A DNA stretch of 53,120 nt, from contig CAZOPV010000024.1 in assembly GCA_964582085.1 (NCBI GenBank), forward strand, positions 1 through 53,120, read 5' to 3'. The notes beneath the pieces were generated by a model. The model did not search any database, was not told the origin of the DNA, and worked only from the letters and a program-made list of their open reading frames with translations. Source of the stretch: JADGNF01 sp964582085 (GTDB taxonomy: Archaea; Thermoproteota; Bathyarchaeia; Bathyarchaeales; Bathycorpusculaceae). Made by a program: the position numbers and the translations under genes. This document shows positions 49,495-53,120 of this stretch, one piece after another; within the stretch, counting starts at the first letter, position 1, and each line of letters begins with the position of its first letter.

Positions 49495-50775
49495 TCATTT
49501 ACGTTTTCTGAAAAGCTTCTGCCCTTCCATCTCTGTTACGTATTCGAAACCGACTTCTAAGAGTTTGCATGCTTCTTCAACGGTCGCTGCGACTTTGACT
49601 ATGTAGTCGTTAGAGCTTTCGCCGAACGCCATCTTCTCCAAGTTAACGTAGATCTGTGTTGTGAGGACGCTTTTGTGTCCCAGCAGTTTTGAGATGTAGA
49701 AGATGTCGGGTTTTTTGTGGTATTGCATGGTTGCGTACCAGTGACGGATGAGGTGAAAGTGAATTTTTGCGATTCGCGGGTTGCTTAGGCGGTGGGCGAT
49801 TCGTCTTCTCTGGTTGATGAGGCACCATGTTGCACTGCTCTTGTTCATTCTTCCGAAGACTTTCTCGTTTTCCCTTCTCAGGTTGCTTAGCATGCTTATC
49901 AGCATTGTCGATACGGCGAACACTCTTGGTGAACTGTGTTTCTCTGCTTTGCGTAGGGTGATTGTGAGCATGTCAAAGTTTATGCATACCCACGTTAAGC
50001 TTAGGCACTCGCCGAGTCGCATTCCTGTCTCTTTCATCAGTTGCAGTAAGGCGCTGAGTCTTTTTGCTGAGCCTGTTATGAGGGCGTCGATTTCGGCTTC
50101 AGTCGGGAGGAATTCTGGGAGTTTTTCAATGTAGTCGTATTTTGGCGGTGTCCAGGTTTTGCCGAGGAATGTTAGGAATTTGGTGTAGGCGCATGAGTAG
50201 ACGAATTTTGTGTTTTCAACTAAGTTCATTTTTGCGAGGGCTTCTTTTACGTTTTCGGGGTCGTTTATGTTGGCGTGTCTTGCTATGCTGCGGAGAGCGG
50301 TGTTGAAGGTTCTGACTGTTGAGTCGGATAAGCCGTCTTTTTGGCAGTAGAGCGCAAATTGGAGCAATTTGCCTTTGACGTCTGCATCAGCGATTTGTCC
50401 CATTCCCGCAACGGTTTTTGTTTCCGCTGCAGTGTCCAAATTTTTCGCTTCCTCTATGGTTGCGCATATTTGGCATTTAGAAACTATCGCTGTCTTTGTA
50501 TTTATTGACCATTTTGAATTTTCTTTTGGTGGTTTTTCAGTGAATCGGTAGTTGCAATTCCTGCAGAGCCAACGTTGAAAAACAGAACCATCAGGATAAT
50601 AGCGTTGACCGTCACGGTAGAGATTGTTTGAACCGCACTCTGGACATATAACAGTATAATCGGCTGGGCTGTTTGAAGTCTTGTCACCAAGTTGAGGCTC
50701 ACTGTTCTGTTGGACTTTGCCCTTGAAGCGTATTCGCGTAGATTCGGGGTTGTTTGGAGCATCAACTTCAGCCAT
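49495..50775 (-). CDS. Zinc-ribbon tyrosine recombinase (integrase) of element E2
   Basis: 426 residues, paralogue of 16733-17938. Zinc ribbon C44, C47, C71, C74 (CPECGSN, CRNCNYRF). Catalytic Arg253 (TGMRLGE), a Lys in LRKAEKH near 276-279, H341-x-x-R344, H367 (LGHKS) and Tyr376 (QIYVNLE). The shared tail EACKLLEVGFEYVTE..FRKRK follows. Active site complete. A second pair CQIC (101-104) lies after the ribbon and is absent from the E1 copy. It is at the inner border of E2, next to the aIF5A promoter. Confidence 0.93.
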   Translation of the reverse strand: MAEVDAPNNPESTRIRFKGKVQQNSEPQLGDKTSNSPADYTVICPECGSNNLYRDGQRYYPDGSVFQRWLCRNCNYRFTEKPPKENSKWSINTKTAIVSKCQICATIEEAKNLDTAAETKTVAGMGQIADADVKGKLLQFALYCQKDGLSDSTVRTFNTALRSIARHANINDPENVKEALAKMNLVENTKFVYSCAYTKFLTFLGKTWTPPKYDYIEKLPEFLPTEAEIDALITGSAKRLSALLQLMKETGMRLGECLSLTWVCINFDMLTITLRKAEKHSSPRVFAVSTMLISMLSNLRRENEKVFGRMNKSSATWCLINQRRRIAHRLSNPRIAKIHFHLIRHWYATMQYHKKPDIFYISKLLGHKSVLTTQIYVNLEKMAFGESSNDYIVKVAATVEEACKLLEVGFEYVTEMEGQKLFRKRK

Positions 50776-50971
50776 TAGCGGATGGAACCTCTTTTACGTT
50801 TTATCCCGTTGTTTGATGAGAGTACAGGTGAAGATGTGTTGGAGTCAAAGAGGGCAGTTGTGTGGTTATGCTGTGCGTACCTGAAAGGGCTTATCTGAAT
50901 TGTTGTGTTTTCGTTTAGGTTGATGCTAGCAACAGTTGCGTTTGTGCTCTGTCTGCCTATTCGTCTCGTTA
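50776..50971. other. Gap between the E2 recombinase and tiny gene
   Basis: A minus-strand frame without ATG, GTG or TTG runs through this gap and ends in a TAATG overlapping the recombinase start. Its product would be Asn/Thr/Ser-rich and unlike a folded protein, so it is not called. No promoter or repeat is evident. Confidence 0.4.
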
Positions 50972-51115
50972 TTAGGCATCCTCCATCGACTTTTCCTTGT
51001 GCTCGTAATCATCGATGTGTTCATCCATTATCTGCCATGCTTCTTCTCGGGCAATCCGACGGATCAGTCCAACGAGGCGAGCAGGTGCCCCTTTTTTCTC
51101 AGTCAACTTTATCAT
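50972..51115 (-). CDS. Tiny conserved element protein (IARE...DEH...YEHK core), E2 copy
   Basis: 47 residues from ATG 51115, which overlaps the end of the primase gene by 17 bp. Core IAREEAWQIMDEHIDDYEHK, matching the E1 protein at 13259-13408 over about 30 residues with the same spacing. Basic N-terminal part, acidic end, a single long amphipathic helix or helix pair. Unknown function; found beside a primase in both elements. Confidence 0.7.
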   Translation of the reverse strand: MIKLTEKKGAPARLVGLIRRIAREEAWQIMDEHIDDYEHKEKSMEDA

Positions 51116-52079
51116 TCCTCCGTGAGCAGTTCTTTAGACAAAATCCAAGTTTGCGGATAGTTGCGCATTTGAAGGGGCGATAATTTCGAGCTGAAAGGTC
51201 TTTGATGTAGTAGAGGCTTTTTTCAAAGCTATAATCGGTTTGATCCTTGAAGAGTTCGGCGGTTTGCTCTATAGAAAAGCCTTTGTTCAAGAATTCGGCG
51301 CCTATGGCAATGCGCATTAAGTGCCCAGCGACGCCCGATAAATCACTGAACAGAGCCGCATCAATACAGGGTCTTATTTGCCCATTTCTCGCCGACTTGT
51401 AGCGATAGGTGAGCCGTCGGGTTTTCTGTCCAATTTTGCTTTGGCATAGTCTGCAAAAATCTGTTTTCAAGCCCTGATCTTTGAAGGGGTTTATGCTGTT
51501 TAGGATTAGACTTTCCCGGTCGATGTTCACGGGCGTGCATGGGTTGAGGCTTTTCTCGTGAATCGAGTAAGGTACTCTTGCTAGCCGTTTGATATCGCCT
51601 AAAACCTGCTTATCCAAAGTCTCAAAAGACAGCCCCTTAAGCAACAACTCCTGAGCTGTCTGATAGAACCTCTTTGCGCTGTCCGCTGAGTCAAACTGCT
51701 GTATCGAGGATAGCCAAACATAGATATGGTAGCCTTTTGAACCGCTAAAGCAAACAAGAGACTGAGCACCATAACTATCTTGCAGTGTCGTTGCCAAGCT
51801 ATGTGCTTCTTTCCATGCGAGGTTGAGGTCTTTGCTGTCAAAGTCAAAGAATAGCTTTTCAACGCAAGAAACGCTGTTGCGTCCACTGAAGAGTTGAACG
51901 CTCATCCAAGCCGGAGCATGATTCTTTGTGCACCACGTTAGGTATTCTTCGAAAGCATCAGGAGCGGTTAGGAATGTGCGGTCGCCGTTGAAGACTTCCC
52001 GCCCATATGTGCCTGCTTCAAACCATGAATGCCAAAAGCGCCGAGATGCCTGCAATTTAGCTAAGTCTTGGTTAGTCAT
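51099..52079 (-). CDS. PriS-PriL-type fusion primase of element E2
   Basis: 326 residues from ATG 52079 (overlaps the preceding gene by 8 bp). Archaeo-eukaryotic primase core: D79-F-D81 (KLFFDFD), SGSKGYHIY 112-120 with His118, and LGDIKRLARVPYSIH (the third catalytic/nucleotide motif). The C-terminal 95 residues look like the iron-sulfur domain of the large primase subunit: RPCIDAAL (C238), then helices (AGHLMRIAIGAEFLNKGFS), and CATIRKLGFCLKNC (C305, C314, C318). Single-chain PriS-PriL fusions are known from Thermococcales plasmids of the pTN2 type. An additional CRLC pair lies at 209-212. Confidence 0.82.
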   Translation of the reverse strand: MTNQDLAKLQASRRFWHSWFEAGTYGREVFNGDRTFLTAPDAFEEYLTWCTKNHAPAWMSVQLFSGRNSVSCVEKLFFDFDSKDLNLAWKEAHSLATTLQDSYGAQSLVCFSGSKGYHIYVWLSSIQQFDSADSAKRFYQTAQELLLKGLSFETLDKQVLGDIKRLARVPYSIHEKSLNPCTPVNIDRESLILNSINPFKDQGLKTDFCRLCQSKIGQKTRRLTYRYKSARNGQIRPCIDAALFSDLSGVAGHLMRIAIGAEFLNKGFSIEQTAELFKDQTDYSFEKSLYYIKDLSARNYRPFKCATIRKLGFCLKNCSRRNDKVD

Positions 52080-53120
52080 GGTGTTCCCTCCATTCTGCCC
52101 CTGCAAACGTACGCTTGAGAGCATCAAAACATGGCGTGCATTTGCTTAGAACATCCCCCTGAGGAGCCACAACTTTGTACTCAGCTTTCTTAGTGCATGA
52201 AGAACAATCGCCTGAACTGTCCTTCCAGTAGACAAAGAGAGGCTTTGACTGGGCTACTGGGTCACGGGAGTCACGCAGGTCACGGTTTTTATGCACAGTG
52301 AAATTGCTATTTTGGGAAGAAGAAGACAAATCCCTGCCACCACTATTGTCTTCTTCTTTTTCTTTCTGACCCACGTCAGTGCCTAAGGATTGATCGAAAG
52401 AAGAAAAAATAGCATTTTTTGGCGGCACAGGTGTTTTTTCTTCTTCTCTTTGTTGCTGAGTCGGCCCTGTGCTGTTTTCTTTATCGCACGTAAAAACCGT
52501 GACTCCCGTGACCTCCGTGACCAATCTATCCCCCAGAAGGTTCTGGATTTGAAAAACGCTCTTTGGAACGTAGTCTACGATGAATTCTTTGAGCCGCTTC
52601 TCTAGCCGTTCAGCCTCAAAGAAGATGACTCTGTATGATTTGCCGCCTTCTTTGATGAAGGGAGGTAGCCCAGTGCTGGCAATGTTTAAGCTTTTGATGG
52701 CTTTGCGGATTGATTGGCTGCTCCATTTGAAATGCAAAGCTAAATCCGATGTCGTTAAGGGCTTGCATTCTAAGCGTTCTTTTTGGTCTTGTTCTTCTAT
52801 GTCTGCCGCTTCTAGGAAATAGTAGGTGTTGAATTGCCAATGTTTAAAGAGGCCTTCGTTGATTTTTTCCCAGAAATAGTTGACCAGTAAGCCATCCATA
52901 CTGTTTGCTTTTTCTTCAATCTTGAGCTTCTGAACTGCTTTAGCCGTCTCCGCGATAGTGTCTCTTAGTGAGGGTTCATACCGTGAAAGCGCCAGAAGCG
53001 GAAGCAAACTTGCAATTAAACGATGGTCAATGAGTTCGTCGATCCATGAGTCTTTTTTTATGGTTATCTCTTGGTGGTATTTCATGCGCAGGTGGAGGAG
53101 TTTGTTTTGGAATGCTAGGC
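52072..53120 (-). CDS. Winged-helix / zinc-finger protein of element E2, cut by the right edge
   Basis: 337 residues from ATG 53085, but the frame stays open to the window edge (…NKLLHLRMKYHQ), so the start may lie outside. A helical N-terminal part is followed by a winged-helix-like section near 105-170 (TTSDLALHFKWSSQSIRKAI). Then comes a long charged, low-complexity linker (about 205-275, with REEEK, KEKEED and SSSS runs) and a C-terminal CSSC...CTPC zinc finger. Probably the DNA-recognition or initiator partner of the primase. Two perfect DNA hairpins fall within the linker. Confidence 0.7.
   Translation of the reverse strand, partial: LAFQNKLLHLRMKYHQEITIKKDSWIDELIDHRLIASLLPLLALSRYEPSLRDTIAETAKAVQKLKIEEKANSMDGLLVNYFWEKINEGLFKHWQFNTYYFLEAADIEEQDQKERLECKPLTTSDLALHFKWSSQSIRKAIKSLNIASTGLPPFIKEGGKSYRVIFFEAERLEKRLKEFIVDYVPKSVFQIQNLLGDRLVTEVTGVTVFTCDKENSTGPTQQQREEEKTPVPPKNAIFSSFDQSLGTDVGQKEKEEDNSGGRDLSSSSQNSNFTVHKNRDLRDSRDPVAQSKPLFVYWKDSSGDCSSCTKKAEYKVVAPQGDVLSKCTPCFDALKRTFAGAEWREHHD
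52317..52445. repeat. Two perfect purine/pyrimidine hairpins in E2
   Basis: AAGAAGAAGACAA/TTGTCTTCTTCTT (52317-52329 with 52346-52358, 13 bp, loop 16) and AAGAAGAAAAAA/TTTTTTCTTCTT (52398-52409 with 52434-52445, 12 bp, loop 24). The second matches the E1 hairpin at 11908-11954 in arm sequence and orientation, although here it lies in coding sequence for Glu/Ser-rich linker. Confidence 0.6.

Larger units (their letters stand above)
49470..53120. mobile_element. Integrated replicon E2, partial (runs off right edge)
   Basis: Recombinase, tiny protein, fusion primase and winged-helix/zinc protein, all minus strand, beginning just upstream of the aIF5A promoter. The gene content parallels E1. The right end is outside the window. 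Confidence 0.65.

Noticed and set aside
50776..50980. Minus-strand frame ending in a TAATG overlap with the E2 recombinase
   Set aside because: No ATG, GTG or TTG start is available and the composition (Asn/Thr/Ser) is unlike a folded protein.
1..53120. CRISPR arrays and rRNA genes
   Set aside because: Scanned for regularly spaced direct repeats and rRNA-like blocks; none seen. The Cas10-like guess for the edge gene has no array support in the window.

Overview
The window is archaeal chromosome, most likely from the TACK side. The evidence is archaeal/eukaryotic-type ribosomal proteins (L21e, S24e, S27ae, S6e), RNA polymerase subunits Rpo4/Rpo7/Spt4, aIF2-gamma, aIF5A, archaeal SRP54, Pus10, an XPB-Bax1 pair, TATA-box promoters and a tRNA-Glu gene. 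The mix of a Fae-Hps fusion, Mrp-type HypB with HypA, and a large PQQ-propeller surface protein fits the Bathyarchaeia (former MCG). That placement is inference; no rRNA is present to confirm it.

Layout. (1) 1-8441, all minus strand: a defence island. An edge-truncated HD-domain gene (possibly Cas10-like) is followed by a complete type I restriction-modification operon, read right to left: two small unknown genes, hsdM, hsdS, a five-helix membrane protein of unknown function, hsdR, and a YgjP-type metallopeptidase. (2) 8565-11737: the nucleotide-excision helicase XPB with its nuclease partner Bax1, and a small zinc protein. (3) about 11740-17950: an integrated element, E1. It has a hairpin-rich non-coding end, an unknown minus-strand gene, a ribbon-helix-helix regulator, three small genes, a primase-polymerase/ATPase, and a zinc-ribbon tyrosine recombinase. 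(4) 17955-31459: housekeeping and metabolism, including tmk, an HD phosphohydrolase, tRNA-Glu, a glucan phosphorylase, HypA/HypB, an M32 carboxypeptidase, a Fae-Hps formaldehyde-fixing enzyme with an added N-terminal helix-turn-helix, and an MFS transporter. (5) 31586-40108: translation and transcription genes. S6e-aIF2gamma-PIN-Rpo7-Spt4-dephospho-CoA kinase (plus) converges on L3-L4-L23-L2-S19-S24e-S27ae-SecB-like (minus). (6) 40502-42970: the surface PQQ propeller. (7) 43034-49395: the conserved SRP54-Pus10-L21e-Rpo4-DUF655-RsmA-HemK cluster, and aIF5A. (8) about 49470 to the right edge: a second element, E2. It carries a zinc-ribbon recombinase paralogous to that of E1, a tiny protein, a PriS-PriL fusion primase, and a winged-helix/zinc-finger protein running off the edge.

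The most interesting signal is that E1 and E2 look like related integrative replicons. They share the zinc-ribbon recombinase, a tiny 47-49-residue protein with a common core (IARE.A....DEH...YEHK.K), and a 12-13 bp purine/pyrimidine hairpin, yet they carry unrelated primases. Second is the HTH-Fae-Hps fusion, whose promoter holds three copies of a 9-base motif. Third is the membrane protein inside the restriction operon. Two genes appear frame-broken: aIF2-gamma near its 3' end and the edge HD gene near its 5' end. These could be sequencing errors or real recoding.
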